A stretch of DNA of 64,000 nt from NCBI GenBank assembly GCA_001464895.1, contig LNEE01000062.1, positions 376,333-440,332 of the forward strand. The letters are read 5' to 3'. Shown one piece after another: positions 26,634 to 36,519 of the stretch. Origin of the DNA: Betaproteobacteria bacterium Ga0077532 (GTDB lineage: Bacteria > Pseudomonadota > Gammaproteobacteria > Burkholderiales > Ga0077523). The stretch's first letter is position 1; every line of letters begins with the position of its first letter. Position numbers and translations under genes: made by a program. The notes under the pieces are model-generated. The model was not told where the DNA came from. It saw nothing but the letters and a program-made list of their open reading frames with translations, and did no database searches.

Positions 26634-28597
26634 CCCAGCTCGAAACCCTGGTGACTCGATACAGCGAATGGCGCGAGCAGCTGCGCGCCGGCATCGAGGC
26701 GTACCACGGTTGGCTCGACAGTCACGGGCACGTGGACATCCAGCGATCGCTGCGCCTCTACGACCTCGCCGAGACGCTTCGGAACGATCGCATGGTGCTC
26801 GCCTTCCTCGCCGAGTTCTCGCGCGGGAAGTCCGAGTTGATCAACGCCATGTTCTTCTCCGACTACAAGCAGCGGCTGCTGCCCTCGACCGTCGGGCGCA
26901 CGACCATGTGCCCCACCGAGATCTTCTTCGATCCGGGCGAGGAGCCCTACATCCGGCTCCTGCCGATCGAGACCCGCGCGCGCAACGAGACCATCCTCGC
27001 GTGCAAGCATCGGCCCCACGACTGGGTGAAGGTACGCCTCGACCTCGCCAACCGGGAGGAGATCGCCAAGGCCTTCGGGATGCTCGCCCAGACCAAGACC
27101 GTGGAGGTCGAGGTGGCGCGCGGTCTCGGCCTGCTCGCGGAGGGCGACCTCTACACGACCACCGTGCTCGAGAAGAAACTCCAGCGCGTGGAGATCCCGG
27201 CCTGGCGGCACGCGCTCATCAACTTTCCGCACCCGCTGCTGAAGAGCGGCCTCGTGATCCTCGACACGCCCGGCCTCAACGCGCTCGGCAGCGAGCCCGA
27301 ACTGACGGTGAGCATGATCCCCAACGCCCACGCAGTCCTCTTCCTGCTGGCCACCGACACGGGCGTCACGAAGAGCGATCTGTCCGTCTGGCAGAAGTAC
27401 GTGAAAGGGCGCGTCGCGCGCTCCGTCGTCGTGCTGAACAAGATCGACCTCTTGTGGGACGACCTCAAGACCGAGGCCGAATCCGCCGCCGAGCTTGCCC
27501 GTCAGGTGAACGACACTGCGCGCATCCTCGACCTGCCGCGGGAGCACGTCATCGCGCTCTCGGCGCAGAAGGCGCTCGTTGCGCGCGTGCGCGACGACGA
27601 GGCGATGCTGGAGCGCAGCCGGATCCGCGAGCTGGAGGCGCTGCTCGCCGAGGAGATCATCCCCGCGAAGCAGGAGATCCTGCGCTCCGCCGTGCAGCGC
27701 GAGATCGGTGTGCTCGTGGACGGTTCCCTCCAGACGGCCCGCAGCGAGCTCGAGACAGCCGTGACCGAGCTGAAGGACCTGACCCAGCTCGCCGGCAAGA
27801 ACCGCGAACTCGCCCGCGTGATGCTCACACGCCTCGAGCGCGAGAAGACGACCTACCAGCATTCGGTCGACGCCTTCAAGGAGCACTACGGGTCGGTGCT
27901 TCGCAAGGGCCATCAGCTCATCGCGACGCTGGCCGACGACGAACTGGATCACGTCTTCTCCGAGAACCACAAGACGATAGAGGGGAGCTGGACCACCGCC
28001 GGCCTCATGCGCAGCATGCGGGCGCTCTTCGACCAGTTCGGCGGCTACTCCAACAGCATGCTCGACTTCGCGAACAGCACCACCGACTTCGTCGACGACG
28101 TCTACAAGACCTTCCACGAGCAGTACGCCTTTCCGAAGCTGCAACCGCCGCAGCTCAATCTCCAGAAGCACGTGGTGCGCATGGGGCAGCTCAAGCAATC
28201 CACGGAGGCGTTCTGTTCCGATCCGGTGAACGTTGCGTTCCCGAAATTCGTCGTGGTGCGCAACTTCTACGAACAGCTCGTCACCGAGGCACGGACGGTG
28301 TTCCGCCTCGTGCGAAAGGACTTCGAGATCTGGCTCGGCAATTCGCTCGTTCCGTTGTCCGACCACCTCCGCAGTCACCAGCGGCTGCTCGAGCGGCGCA
28401 TCGAGAACGTCCGCAAGGTGAGTGGCGACATCAACGTGACCAACGAGCGCTGCAAGGTGCTCGAGACGCAGCGCGTGGTGCTCCAGAAACAGGTGGATGA
28501 ACTCGCCCAGATCCGCGCCCTGCTGGACGGCCGCGCCGGCGCCGGCGATCCACCGGATGGCGCCGACGCGCGCGGTCATGCGCCGGAGCCGGCATAA
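26630..28597 (+). CDS. Dynamin-like large GTPase
   Basis: A 655-residue protein starting GTG inside the yggU stop. The GTPase domain has G1 AEFSRGKS (61-68), a G2 Thr in [13 protein letters not shown]3 DTPG (from D212) and G4 NKID (from N270). A long helical region follows (about 330-650) with coiled-coil-like stretches at both ends, and a stalk-like middle containing an amphipathic segment ([20 protein letters not shown]). It resembles bacterial dynamin-like/LeoA-type proteins that remodel membranes. There is only one GTPase here, unlike tandem LeoB/C pairs. The role is unknown; candidates are membrane stress or envelope maintenance. Confidence 0.85.
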   Translation: MTQLETLVTRYSEWREQLRAGIEAYHGWLDSHGHVDIQRSLRLYDLAETLRNDRMVLAFLAEFSRGKSELINAMFFSDYKQRLLPSTVGRTTMCPTEIFFDPGEEPYIRLLPIETRARNETILACKHRPHDWVKVRLDLANREEIAKAFGMLAQTKTVEVEVARGLGLLAEGDLYTTTVLEKKLQRVEIPAWRHALINFPHPLLKSGLVILDTPGLNALGSEPELTVSMIPNAHAVLFLLATDTGVTKSDLSVWQKYVKGRVARSVVVLNKIDLLWDDLKTEAESAAELARQVNDTARILDLPREHVIALSAQKALVARVRDDEAMLERSRIRELEALLAEEIIPAKQEILRSAVQREIGVLVDGSLQTARSELETAVTELKDLTQLAGKNRELARVMLTRLEREKTTYQHSVDAFKEHYGSVLRKGHQLIATLADDELDHVFSENHKTIEGSWTTAGLMRSMRALFDQFGGYSNSMLDFANSTTDFVDDVYKTFHEQYAFPKLQPPQLNLQKHVVRMGQLKQSTEAFCSDPVNVAFPKFVVVRNFYEQLVTEARTVFRLVRKDFEIWLGNSLVPLSDHLRSHQRLLERRIENVRKVSGDINVTNERCKVLETQRVVLQKQVDELAQIRALLDGRAGAGDPPDGADARGHAPEPA

Positions 28598-28714
28598 CCT
28601 TAGTTCGAAACGATCGTTCCCGGAGGCAAGGCAGCGGCGTACTTTCCCGACCCTGCCCGACAACCATCGCCTCGCGGTGAGCCCACTTTCTTCGATCCCA
28701 GACGACCCACGCGC

Positions 28715-29149
28715 ATGATGCTTGCCCCCTTCGACCCGTCAGCCGCCCTTGGCGGCGGCATTCTCATCGGCCTCTCCGCCGTGCTTCTTCTCTCCCTGAA
28801 CGGTCGCATCGCAGGCATCAGCAATCTGCTCGGCGGGCTCGTCGGCGCGCCTGCTGCGGATGTGCCCTGGCGCCTGCTGTTCCTGGCCGGTCTCGTCGCC
28901 GGTGTCGCCGTGTTCCAGGGCGCGACAGGCCTCGTGCCGGAGGCCCGGGCGGCGTTTCCGCCGTGGCTGCTCGCCGCGGGTGGCCTGCTGGTGGGTTTCG
29001 GCACATCGCTCGGCAACGGATGCACGAGCGGCCACGGCGTGTGCGGATTGGGTCGGCTGTCGCTGCGATCGCTGGTCGCGGTGCTCGTGTTCCTCGGCAC
29101 TGGCGTCGTCACCGCGATGATCGTCCGCCACGGCTTCGGGGTGGCGTGA
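28715..29149 (+). CDS. YeeE/YedE-family transporter half-protein
   Basis: 144 residues with four hydrophobic segments and the family signature GNGCTSGHGVCGLGRLS near residues 100-116, whose Cys lies in the substrate path. YeeE/YedE (TsuA) proteins import thiosulfate or related sulfur compounds; here the protein is split in two, as in many proteobacteria. Its stop overlaps the start of the second half (TGATG). Confidence 0.9.
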   Translation: MMLAPFDPSAALGGGILIGLSAVLLLSLNGRIAGISNLLGGLVGAPAADVPWRLLFLAGLVAGVAVFQGATGLVPEARAAFPPWLLAAGGLLVGFGTSLGNGCTSGHGVCGLGRLSLRSLVAVLVFLGTGVVTAMIVRHGFGVA

Positions 29150-29613
29150 TGGCGCGGCTCCTCGTCAGCGTCGCCGCCGGCTTCCTGTTCGGACTCGGTC
29201 TGGTGCTCTCCGGCATGACCCAGCCCGCCCGGGTGCTCGGCTTTCTCGATCCGCTTGGCGCGTGGGACCCGACGCTGCTCTTCGTGCTCGGTGGCGCAGT
29301 GGGCGTGACCCTCGTGGCGTTCCGGTTCGTGCTGCGCAGGCCGGCGCCCCTGCTCGCTGCACGGTACCAACTTCCCGAGTCGACGCGCATCGACCGTCCG
29401 CTCGTCGCGGGCGCCGTGCTCTTCGGCATCGGCTGGGGCGTCACCGGCTACTGCCCGGGTCCGGGGATCGCGCTGATCGCATCGCCGACGTGGGAGACCT
29501 GGGTCTTCCTGCCAGCCATGCTGGTCGGCATCCTCGCGCACCGTGGCTTCGTTACGCGGCGGCGGGGCGCCATCCGGCAGGAAACCCCGATGTCCTCCAG
29601 CGCCCCGATCTGA
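29149..29613 (+). CDS. YeeE/YedE-family transporter second half
   Basis: 154 residues, DUF6691-like half of a split YeeE/YedE transporter. It contains LSGMTQPARVLGFLDPLGAWD and the GVTGYCPGPGIAL signature with a conserved Cys. Four hydrophobic segments complete the membrane bundle. It overlaps the preceding half by one base and should form the heteromeric carrier with it. No sulfurtransferase or ArsR-type repressor is next to it, so the sulfur substrate is inferred from the family only. Confidence 0.9.
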   Translation: MARLLVSVAAGFLFGLGLVLSGMTQPARVLGFLDPLGAWDPTLLFVLGGAVGVTLVAFRFVLRRPAPLLAARYQLPESTRIDRPLVAGAVLFGIGWGVTGYCPGPGIALIASPTWETWVFLPAMLVGILAHRGFVTRRRGAIRQETPMSSSAPI

Positions 29614-29680
29614 CCGAAACGCGCCCGCAGGGCGCGGGGGCGTCGCTACACTGGCGTCCCAGTCTCGTCACCTGTATCCC

Positions 29681-30148
29681 ATGATCGATACCATCCGCGA
29701 TTTCTTCGACCGGCACTTCGGCGCCGACCCCGCCCACAGCACGAACGATCCGCACAACCTCGCACTGGCGACGGCGGCGCTGCTGGTGGAGGTGGTGCGG
29801 CTCGACGGTGGGCTCGAAGCCGCCGAGCGGGAGGCCGTCCAGCAGGCCGTGAACACCAAGTTCGGACTCACGCCGCTGGAGGCGGACGAGCTCGTGGCAC
29901 TCGCCGAAGCCGAGGCCCGGGAGGCCACGGACTACCACCGCTTCACGTCGTTGCTGAATCAGCACTTCTCGCCCGCCCAGCGCGTCCGCGTGATCGAGCA
30001 CATGTGGGAGGTCGCATACGCGGACAACACGCTCTCCTCGTGGGAGCAGCACCTGATCCGCAAGGTCGCCGACCTGCTCTATGTGCCGCACGCGGAGTAC
30101 GTTGCCTCGAAGCTGCGTGCGAGGGACGCCGCGTCGGGTCGGAAATAG
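29681..30148 (+). CDS. TerB-family protein
   Basis: A 155-residue soluble, acidic, all-helical protein of the tellurite-resistance TerB type: LALATAALLVEVVRLDGGLE, AEREAVQQAVNTKFGLTP and VRVIEHMWEVAYADNTLSSW with the acidic metal-binding positions (D in VRLDG and YADN). There are no other ter genes nearby, so it is the stand-alone class. The start MIDTIRDFF follows 68 bp after the second YeeE half. A bidirectional terminator separates it from convergent icmF. Confidence 0.88.
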   Translation: MIDTIRDFFDRHFGADPAHSTNDPHNLALATAALLVEVVRLDGGLEAAEREAVQQAVNTKFGLTPLEADELVALAEAEAREATDYHRFTSLLNQHFSPAQRVRVIEHMWEVAYADNTLSSWEQHLIRKVADLLYVPHAEYVASKLRARDAASGRK

Positions 30149-30149
30149 C

Positions 30150-30179
30150 AACGGGCGGGCGCTCGGCGCACCGCCCGTT
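30150..30179. terminator. Bidirectional hairpin between terB and icmF
   Basis: AACGGGCGG / CCGCCCGTT forms a perfect 9-bp stem with a 12-nt loop in the 67-bp gap between two convergent genes. No long T-run is present on either strand. Confidence 0.65.
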
Positions 30180-30215
30180 CTGCCTGCATCTGCGTGGCGC
30201 GGCCGCCGGTGGCGT

Positions 30216-33200
30216 TCACATGCTGCGGCGGTACTGGCCTCCGACCTCGAACAGCGCGCTGGTGATCTGCCCGAGCGAGCAGCAGCGCACCGCTTCCATC
30301 AGCACGGCGAACACGTTCTCGTTGCGGATCACCGCCTGACGAAGGCGATCGAGCATCATGCCGCTCTCGGCCGCGTGCTGCTCGTGGAACATCCGTAGGC
30401 GTTCGAGCTGGGACTGCTTCTCGTCTTCCGTGGAGCGCGCCAGTTCCACTGAGCCCGAGCCCTTGTCGCCGGCCGGGTTGCGGAACGTGTTCACGCCGAT
30501 GATGGGGTACTCGCCGGTGTGCTTCAGGTGCTCGTAGTGCAGCGACTCCTCCTGGATCTTGCCGCGCTGGTAGCCCAGTTCCATCGCGCCCAGAACGCCG
30601 CCGCGCTCGCTGATCGCCTCGAACTCGCTCAGCACGGCTTCCTCCACCAGTTCCGTCAGTTCGTCGACGATGAAGCTGCCCTGGTTCGGGTTCTCGTTCT
30701 TCGCGAGCCCCCATTCACGGTTGATGATCATCTGGATCGCCATCGCGCGACGTACCGACTCCTCGGTGGGCGTCGTGATCGCCTCGTCGTACGCGTTGGT
30801 GTGCAGGCTGTTCGCGTTGTCGTACGTCGCGATGAGCGCCTGCAGCGTCGTGCGGATGTCGTTGAAGTCGATCTCCTGAGCGTGCAGGCTGCGGCCGCTC
30901 GTCTGGCAGTGGTACTTGAGCTTCTGGCTGCGCTCGTTCGCGCCGTACTTCTCGCGCATGGCGACGGCCCAGATGCGCCGGGCGACGCGGCCGAGCACTG
31001 TGTACTCCGGATCCATGCCGTTGCTGAAGAAGAAGCTGAGGTTCGGGGCGAAATCATCGATGTGCATGCCGCGCGCGAGATACGCCTCGACGAACGTGAA
31101 GCCGTTCGAGAGCGTGAACGCGAGCTGGCTGATCGGGTTCGCGCCGGCCTCGGCGATGTGGTAGCCCGAGATCGACACCGAGTAGAAGTTGCGCACGTCG
31201 TGGTGGACGAAGAACTCCTGGATGTCGCCCATCACCTTCAGGCTGAACTCGGTCGAGAAGATGCAGGTGTTCTGGCCCTGGTCCTCCTTCAGGATGTCCG
31301 CCTGCACGGTGCCGCGCACATTCGCGAGCACCCAGGCGCGGATCTTCGCCATCTCGTCGTCGGTCGGGTCACGGCCGTTGTCCGCGCGGAACTTGTCGAG
31401 GTTCTGGTCGATCGCGGTGTTCATGAACATCGCGAGGATCGAGGGCGCGGGCCCGTTGATCGTCATCGACACCGACGTGTTCGGTGCGGTCAGGTCGAAG
31501 CCCGAGTACAGCACCTTCATGTCGTCGAGCGTCGCGATGGACACCCCCGAATTGCCGACCTTGCCGTAGATGTCGGGCCGGACCGCAGGGTCGTTGCCGT
31601 AGAGCGTGACGGAGTCGAAGGCCGTCGAAAGGCGCTTGGCCGGCGTGCCTTCCGAGAGCAGCTTGAAGCGGCGGTTCGTCCGGAACGGATCGCCTTCGCC
31701 CGCGAACATCCGGGTGGGGTCCTCGTTTTCGCGCTTGAACGCGAAGACGCCCGCCGTGTAGGGGAAGGAGCCGGGCACGTTCTCCAGGAGCAGCCACTGC
31801 AGCAGTTCGCCGTGGTCCTCGTAGCGCGGCAGTGCCACCTTACGGATCTTGCTGCCCGACAGCGACGTGTGCGTGAGCGCCGTGCGGATCTCCTTGTCGC
31901 GGATCTTCACGACGTACTCGTCGCCGGCGTAGGCCTTCTGCATGTCGGGCCACTGCGCGAGCAGCTTGCGCGAATGGCCGTCGAGACGCGCTTCGCGCTC
32001 GCCCGCCAGACGTTCGAGATTGGTGTTTTCCTCGCCGCACTCTGCCGAGAGCATCCTCCGCGCTTCCAGCACCTGCTGCCGTTCACGGGCGATGCGGGCC
32101 TGGTCGCGCGAGCGTCGCTTGTAGCCGCGCACGGTGTCGGTGATCTCGGCGAGGTAGCGCGTGCGCTGCGGCGGCACGATCGGGGTCTGGTTCGTCGAGT
32201 GGCGAACCGTCACGATCGGCAGCCGCGATTCCCCGGCAGGCAGGCCCGCCGCGCGCAGGTGCACGAGCATCGCCTGGTAGAGCGCGGTGACGCCGTCGTC
32301 GTTGAATCGCGCGGCCATCGTGCCGAAGACCGGCATCTCCTCGGGCCGCTTCATGAAGTCGCCGCGATTGCGCTGCACCTGCTTCGCGACGTCACGGAGC
32401 GCGTCGGCGGCACCCTTGCGGTCGAACTTGTTGATGGCAACGAAGTTGGCGAAGTCGAGCATGTCGATCTTCTCCAACTGGCTCGCGGCGCCGTACTCCG
32501 GGGTCATCACGTACAGGCTCAGATCGACCAGCGGCACGATGGCCGCATCGCCCTGGCCGATGCCGGAGGTCTCGACGACGATGAGGTCGAAGCCGGCCAC
32601 CTTGCAGGCGGCGATCACGTCCGGCAGCGCGCGGCTGACCTCGGAGCCCGCCTCACGCGTGGCGAGCGAACGCATGTAGACCTTGGGGCCGTCCTGCCAC
32701 GGGTTGATCGCGTTCATGCGGATGCGGTCGCCGAGCAGTGCGCCGCCGCTCTTGCGGCGCGACGGGTCGATCGAGATCACGGCGATCGACAAGGCATCGC
32801 CCTGATCGAGGCGAAGGCGGCGGATCAACTCGTCGGTCAGCGAGCTCTTGCCCGCGCCACCGGTGCCGGTGATCCCGACCGTCGGGACGCGCGTCGTCGC
32901 GGCTGCCGCGCGGAGCGACTCGCGCAGCTCGGGCGTTGCCGTCTCGTTCTCGAGCGCAGTGACGAGCTTTGCAAGGGAGCGCCAGCGTTGGCCGGGATCG
33001 GAGTCACGCAGGGCGTCGAGTTCGCGCGGGGCGTGGGGCGTGAGGTCGACGTCACACTCGGCGAGCATCGCGCCGATCATCCCCTGCAGGCCAAGACGCT
33101 GGCCGTCCTCCGGCGAGAAGATCCGGGCGATGCCGTACCGGTGCAGTCGTTCGATCTCGTGCGGGACGATCACGCCACCGCCGCCGCCGTAGACCCGGAT

Positions 33201-33500
33201 GCCTTCCCCGCCGCGGGCCCGCAGCAGGTCGACCATGTACTCGAAGAACTCCACGTGGCCGCCCTGGTACGAACTGACGGCGATTCCCTGGACATCCTCC
33301 TGCAGCGCAGCGGTGACGATTTCCTCCACCGACCGGTTGTGTCCGAGGTGGATCACCTCCGCGCCCATCCCCTGCAGGATCCTGCGCATGATGTTGATGG
33401 AGGCGTCGTGGCCATCGAACAGGCTGGCGGCAGTGACGAACCGCACCTTGTGGGTGGGACGGTACTCGGCCAGCTTGCGGGGCTCGGAGAGGTCGGTCAT
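30216..33500 (-). CDS. icmF: Fused isobutyryl-CoA mutase (IcmF, methylmalonyl-CoA mutase family)
   Basis: A 1094-residue adenosylcobalamin enzyme with three parts: a B12-binding domain at the N-terminus (DGHDAS at 29-34 with base-off ligand H31, then [12 protein letters not shown]), a MeaB-like G-protein chaperone (P-loop GTGGAGKS at 212-219, NKFDRKGA further on), and a C-terminal TIM-barrel mutase ([23 protein letters not shown]-like [13 protein letters not shown]). This order is diagnostic of IcmF, which interconverts isobutyryl- and n-butyryl-CoA, sometimes pivalyl- or isovaleryl-CoA. The start at 33500 begins the B12 domain; the longer upstream frame overlaps the promoter. It is divergent from a B12-receptor-like gene. 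Confidence 0.95.
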   Translation of the reverse strand: MTDLSEPRKLAEYRPTHKVRFVTAASLFDGHDASINIMRRILQGMGAEVIHLGHNRSVEEIVTAALQEDVQGIAVSSYQGGHVEFFEYMVDLLRARGGEGIRVYGGGGGVIVPHEIERLHRYGIARIFSPEDGQRLGLQGMIGAMLAECDVDLTPHAPRELDALRDSDPGQRWRSLAKLVTALENETATPELRESLRAAAATTRVPTVGITGTGGAGKSSLTDELIRRLRLDQGDALSIAVISIDPSRRKSGGALLGDRIRMNAINPWQDGPKVYMRSLATREAGSEVSRALPDVIAACKVAGFDLIVVETSGIGQGDAAIVPLVDLSLYVMTPEYGAASQLEKIDMLDFANFVAINKFDRKGAADALRDVAKQVQRNRGDFMKRPEEMPVFGTMAARFNDDGVTALYQAMLVHLRAAGLPAGESRLPIVTVRHSTNQTPIVPPQRTRYLAEITDTVRGYKRRSRDQARIARERQQVLEARRMLSAECGEENTNLERLAGEREARLDGHSRKLLAQWPDMQKAYAGDEYVVKIRDKEIRTALTHTSLSGSKIRKVALPRYEDHGELLQWLLLENVPGSFPYTAGVFAFKRENEDPTRMFAGEGDPFRTNRRFKLLSEGTPAKRLSTAFDSVTLYGNDPAVRPDIYGKVGNSGVSIATLDDMKVLYSGFDLTAPNTSVSMTINGPAPSILAMFMNTAIDQNLDKFRADNGRDPTDDEMAKIRAWVLANVRGTVQADILKEDQGQNTCIFSTEFSLKVMGDIQEFFVHHDVRNFYSVSISGYHIAEAGANPISQLAFTLSNGFTFVEAYLARGMHIDDFAPNLSFFFSNGMDPEYTVLGRVARRIWAVAMREKYGANERSQKLKYHCQTSGRSLHAQEIDFNDIRTTLQALIATYDNANSLHTNAYDEAITTPTEESVRRAMAIQMIINREWGLAKNENPNQGSFIVDELTELVEEAVLSEFEAISERGGVLGAMELGYQRGKIQEESLHYEHLKHTGEYPIIGVNTFRNPAGDKGSGSVELARSTEDEKQSQLERLRMFHEQHAAESGMMLDRLRQAVIRNENVFAVLMEAVRCCSLGQITSALFEVGGQYRRSM

Positions 33501-33567
33501 GGAGGGCTCCGTGGGTGGGATCGCCGGGGATCGCCCGGGCGGACGACGATTATTGCACCCGTCCCGA

Positions 33568-33583
33568 TTGACGTAAACGTCAA
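33568..33583. promoter_or_regulatory. Candidate MerR/LiuR-type operator between icmF and B12-receptor-like gene
   Basis: TTGACGT-AA-ACGTCAA is a perfect 16-bp palindrome 68 bp upstream of icmF. On the icmF strand its TTGACG serves as a -35, and CAATAAT lies about 20 bp on, the long spacing typical of MerR-family promoters. The sequence resembles LiuR operators of branched-chain-acyl-CoA genes, which would suit IcmF. The assignment rests on resemblance only. Confidence 0.55.
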
Positions 33584-33678
33584 CCGGGAGCCCCTGACGC
33601 CAGGCCGGTGGGGGTGCTTCCGCACCGGCGAAATCGGGGGTAGTGTTCATCATCATCCAGTGCCGACCCCGCCCTGCC

Positions 33679-34512
33679 ATGTCCGACGTTCCGCATGCCC
33701 AGCCCGAACTGACCGACGCGCTCGGCAAGGTGCACGAGCCTGCCACTGGTGTGGTGCGCATCGTGTGCCTCGTTCCCAGCATCACCGAACTGCTCTTCAC
33801 GCTCGGACTCGACGACAAGGTCGTGGGGCGGACCGGGTTCTGCATCCACCCGCGCGGGCCCTTGCGCCGGGTGCCCAAGGTCGGCGGCACCAAGACGGTC
33901 GACGTCGCCAAGGTCAGAAAGCTCGGGCCCACGCATCTCATCGTGAACGTCGACGAGAATCCGCGGCCGGTGGTCGAGGAACTGGCGGCCTTCGTCCCCC
34001 ATGTGATCGTCACCCATCCGATCGAACCCGAAGACAACCTGGGCCTTTACCGGCTGCTGGGCGGAATCTTCGACCGTGAAGCCAGGGCCGATGAGCTGTG
34101 CCAGGCGTTCACGGACGAACTCGCCGTGACCCGGGCAGCGGCCGCGGCGCTCCCCCGGGAGCAGGTGCTCTATCTCATCTGGAAGTCGCCCTGGATGACC
34201 GTCGCGCGCGACACCTACATCTCGCGGATGCTGAGCCTGGTGGGCTGGGACACCGTCCCGGAGCACGCCCATTCCCGGTACCCCTCGGTCGAACTCACCC
34301 CGCAGCGGATGGAAGGCGTGCGTCACGTGCTCCTCTCGACCGAGCCCTACAGCTTCCGCGAGCGGCACATCGCTGAACTCCGGTCGGAGTTGCCCCTGCA
34401 GAGCCATCCGGTGGTGTCGCTGATCGACGGCGGGATGACCTCCTGGTACGGCAGCCGGGCCATCGAGGGGATGCGCTATCTGCGGGAGTTCCGGTCCGCG
34501 GTGTCGGATTGA
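33679..34512 (+). CDS. Helical-backbone metal receptor (BtuF-like) without signal peptide
   Basis: 277 residues of the BtuF/FepB clan: [20 protein letters not shown] and [20 protein letters not shown] in the N-lobe, a long bridging helix, and a C-lobe with [20 protein letters not shown]. BtuF is periplasmic, but this protein begins [20 protein letters not shown] with no signal sequence from either candidate ATG (33643 or 33679), so it should stay in the cytoplasm. It shares a divergent promoter region with the B12 enzyme IcmF and has no BtuC/D genes beside it. A cytosolic cobalamin-binding or delivery role is inference. Confidence 0.85.
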   Translation: MSDVPHAQPELTDALGKVHEPATGVVRIVCLVPSITELLFTLGLDDKVVGRTGFCIHPRGPLRRVPKVGGTKTVDVAKVRKLGPTHLIVNVDENPRPVVEELAAFVPHVIVTHPIEPEDNLGLYRLLGGIFDREARADELCQAFTDELAVTRAAAAALPREQVLYLIWKSPWMTVARDTYISRMLSLVGWDTVPEHAHSRYPSVELTPQRMEGVRHVLLSTEPYSFRERHIAELRSELPLQSHPVVSLIDGGMTSWYGSRAIEGMRYLREFRSAVSD

Positions 34513-34578
34513 TCGCTCGGTGCCGTCGCCCTGTAACGGTGGCGCGCTTGCTCTCCCCCGGCTTTAGTTGCACATTCA

Positions 34579-34599
34579 AACCTCACGCACGGTGAGGTT
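34579..34599 (+). other. Hairpin upstream of PEP-CTERM gene
   Basis: AACCTCAC / GTGAGGTT forms a perfect 8-bp stem with a 5-nt loop, midway in the 134-bp gap. It could be a weak terminator of the receptor-like gene or a 5' leader element for the PEP-CTERM gene. Confidence 0.45.
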
Positions 34600-34646
34600 C
34601 GGCGCAGGCCGGGCAGAAAATCACCGGCGCCAAATTGGAGACCACA

Positions 34647-35480
34647 ATGAGATCAAAGCTCGCCCTCGTCGGCGCGATCCTCTGCGCCCTCGGCGCGACG
34701 GGGGCGCAGTCCGCAATCACCTCCGCCCTCACCCCCTACGTCCAGAAGGTCGAGACCCGCATTTCGAGCCCGTCAGGGTTCACGTGGGACGTCAGCTACG
34801 AAGCCATCTTCGATGGTTCCAGCCTCGTGAAGCACGTGGAGATCGACTTCCTGTTCCGGGATGTCCTGGGTTTCACCCCCGCGCAGAAGACCGCGTGGAA
34901 GAACGATGCCGAGATGGCGATCGAGTCGATCTGGAACGAGAAGTACCGCATCGTCGACACCGTGAACGGCAAGAGCTACGCGCTCTCGGTCGACGTGACC
35001 CAGGAAGGCTATCCGCGTCCGGGGCTGCCCAACGTGTTCGACCAGGCCGTCACGGTCCTGCCGCAGCCTGGCGACTGCGCTTCTCGCCCGAACGCGCTCG
35101 ATTGCCGGGACAACATGCTCAACTGGTTCGTCGACAGCAGCGATACGATCAAGGCGCACGAGTTCGGCCACATGATTGGTCTCTACGACGAATACGTCGG
35201 TGGTGCCCTGGACAAGCTGAACAACGCCACGCTCTCGAACGACGGCCTGATGGGGCTCGGCGCACTCTCGGACACGCCGGTCTTCTACGCCCGTTATTTC
35301 CAGTCGTACGTAAATTTCCTGAACGGGGTCCCCCTCACCGAGTACCAGCGTCTCGCCGGCAACGGTCTGCCGCCGGGCCAGTTCGTGCTGGTCGCGGTGC
35401 CGGAACCGTCCACCTGGGCCATGCTCGTGGTGGGCTCGATGATGCTCGGCTTCGGTGTCCGCCGCGCCCGGCGCGCCTGA
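34647..35480 (+). CDS. PEP-CTERM protein with HExxH motif (putative metalloprotease)
   Basis: 277 residues: a signal peptide (about 1-22), a body with a clear zinc-protease-like motif HEFGHMIGLYDEY at 171-183, and a C-terminal sorting signal VPEPSTWAML + hydrophobic helix + RRARRA. PEP-CTERM proteins are cleaved by exosortase and displayed or released with exopolysaccharide. The HEFGH followed by GLYDEY matches the metzincin-like pattern HExxHxxGLxDE, with D181/E182 in place of the third His. A pair of Cys (144, 153) may form a disulfide. GGAG lies seven bases before the ATG. No exosortase gene is in this window. Confidence 0.85.
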   Translation: MRSKLALVGAILCALGATGAQSAITSALTPYVQKVETRISSPSGFTWDVSYEAIFDGSSLVKHVEIDFLFRDVLGFTPAQKTAWKNDAEMAIESIWNEKYRIVDTVNGKSYALSVDVTQEGYPRPGLPNVFDQAVTVLPQPGDCASRPNALDCRDNMLNWFVDSSDTIKAHEFGHMIGLYDEYVGGALDKLNNATLSNDGLMGLGALSDTPVFYARYFQSYVNFLNGVPLTEYQRLAGNGLPPGQFVLVAVPEPSTWAMLVVGSMMLGFGVRRARRA

Positions 35481-35502
35481 CGCTCCGGCCGGTGCGAAGC
35501 GA

Positions 35503-36006
35503 ATGCGGCGACGGGGCCTGGGCCTCGTCGCCGTTTTCGTTTTCGTGGCGAGCGGCGCTGCGGCGTCCGGGATGAAGACCGTGGAGCCGCCCGTTCCCGC
35601 CTTCGCGAGCATCGAGTACCGGGCGCCGAATCCCCTCGGGCGATCCCGTTTCGTGATGCTCCACGCGGATGGCCGGCTCGTGGTGACGGACATCATCCGA
35701 TCCGGGACCGGCGTTCGAGAGCAGCGCTGGCTCTCGCGGGCCGAGGCCGCGGACGTGATGGCCGTGGCGCAGACGCTCGCCGCGCTCGATGCGCTACCGG
35801 AACGCCCGACCCGCTCGGGTATCCCCGGGGAGACCATCGTCGAATTGCGCCTCACCCCCTTCCGGGGTGCGGTGCGACAGCGGTCGAAATGGCTGGGCGA
35901 TCCGGTGCCGGCCTTCGATGCGCCCGAGGCAAGGCTTTCTGCACTGGCCCGCCGTGCGGTCGCCTCGCCGCCGGACTACGAAGGTCCGCCCACGCAGTCG
36001 CCCTGA
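35503..36006 (+). CDS. Secreted hypothetical protein
   Basis: 167 residues with a signal peptide (RRGLGLVAVFVFVASGAAAS). The rest has beta strands (FVMLHADGRLVVTDIIRS, IVELRLTPFRGAV) around an acidic helix and a C-terminal helix ending in a Pro-rich tail. I do not recognise the family. It begins 22 bp after the PEP-CTERM gene on the same strand and probably shares its transcript. The start is at the basic n-region; the open frame also continues from 35455. Confidence 0.7.
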   Translation: MRRRGLGLVAVFVFVASGAAASGMKTVEPPVPAFASIEYRAPNPLGRSRFVMLHADGRLVVTDIIRSGTGVREQRWLSRAEAADVMAVAQTLAALDALPERPTRSGIPGETIVELRLTPFRGAVRQRSKWLGDPVPAFDAPEARLSALARRAVASPPDYEGPPTQSP

Positions 36007-36018
36007 AGCCCGGACGCT

Positions 36019-36519
36019 TCAGCCCTCGAAGCGGCTTTCCATCGACGCGAGATACGCTGCGACGCCCGGATCCCCCTCGGACGGCGCCCAGGGCGCGCGT
36101 TCCTCCGCTGTGAGCGGCACGTAGGGCCCGCCCTTCGCTTCGAGGAAGACGCTGCCCGGCTCGAACGAAACAAGGCTGTGCCAGGTGCCATGGGGTACGT
36201 TGGCGCCGAGCACCTCCCCGCCGGCCCGCAGCAGCCGGGTCTCGGTGACCGTGCCCGCGTCGTCGAACAGCAGCAGGCCGAATGTCCCCCGCAGGACGAC
36301 GAAGGTCTCGTCCTTGTCCGGGTGCAGATGTCGATGCGGCATCACGTACGACCCCGGTTCCATCGCGTTGATCAGGCGGTGCGTCGTATCGTTGTCCGCG
36401 GCGTGGAAGTTGTGGTTGCGGCGCAGGCGCGTGCTCTGGCGCGCGGCGCGGCTCGTCTGGTCCAGCAGGGCCTCGTCGATCAGGGTGCATTGGCCGGAGG
36501 CGGCAGCATCGGTGCTCAT
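36019..36519 (-). CDS. WbuC-family cupin
   Basis: 166 residues: the cupin core HRHLHPDKDETFVVLRGTF...GGEVLGANVPHGTWHSLVS (metal ligands H, H, E, H) of the WbuC type found near lipopolysaccharide genes. Here it follows dnaE, its ATG overlapping the dnaE stop (ATGA), so the two are cotranscribed. No sugar-nucleotide genes are near; the function is unknown. Confidence 0.88.
   Translation of the reverse strand: MSTDAAASGQCTLIDEALLDQTSRAARQSTRLRRNHNFHAADNDTTHRLINAMEPGSYVMPHRHLHPDKDETFVVLRGTFGLLLFDDAGTVTETRLLRAGGEVLGANVPHGTWHSLVSFEPGSVFLEAKGGPYVPLTAEERAPWAPSEGDPGVAAYLASMESRFEG

Noticed and set aside
30519-34079. Open frame of 1186 codons on the + strand across icmF
   Set aside because: Complete antisense overlap with a full-length IcmF with all motifs; no motifs of its own.
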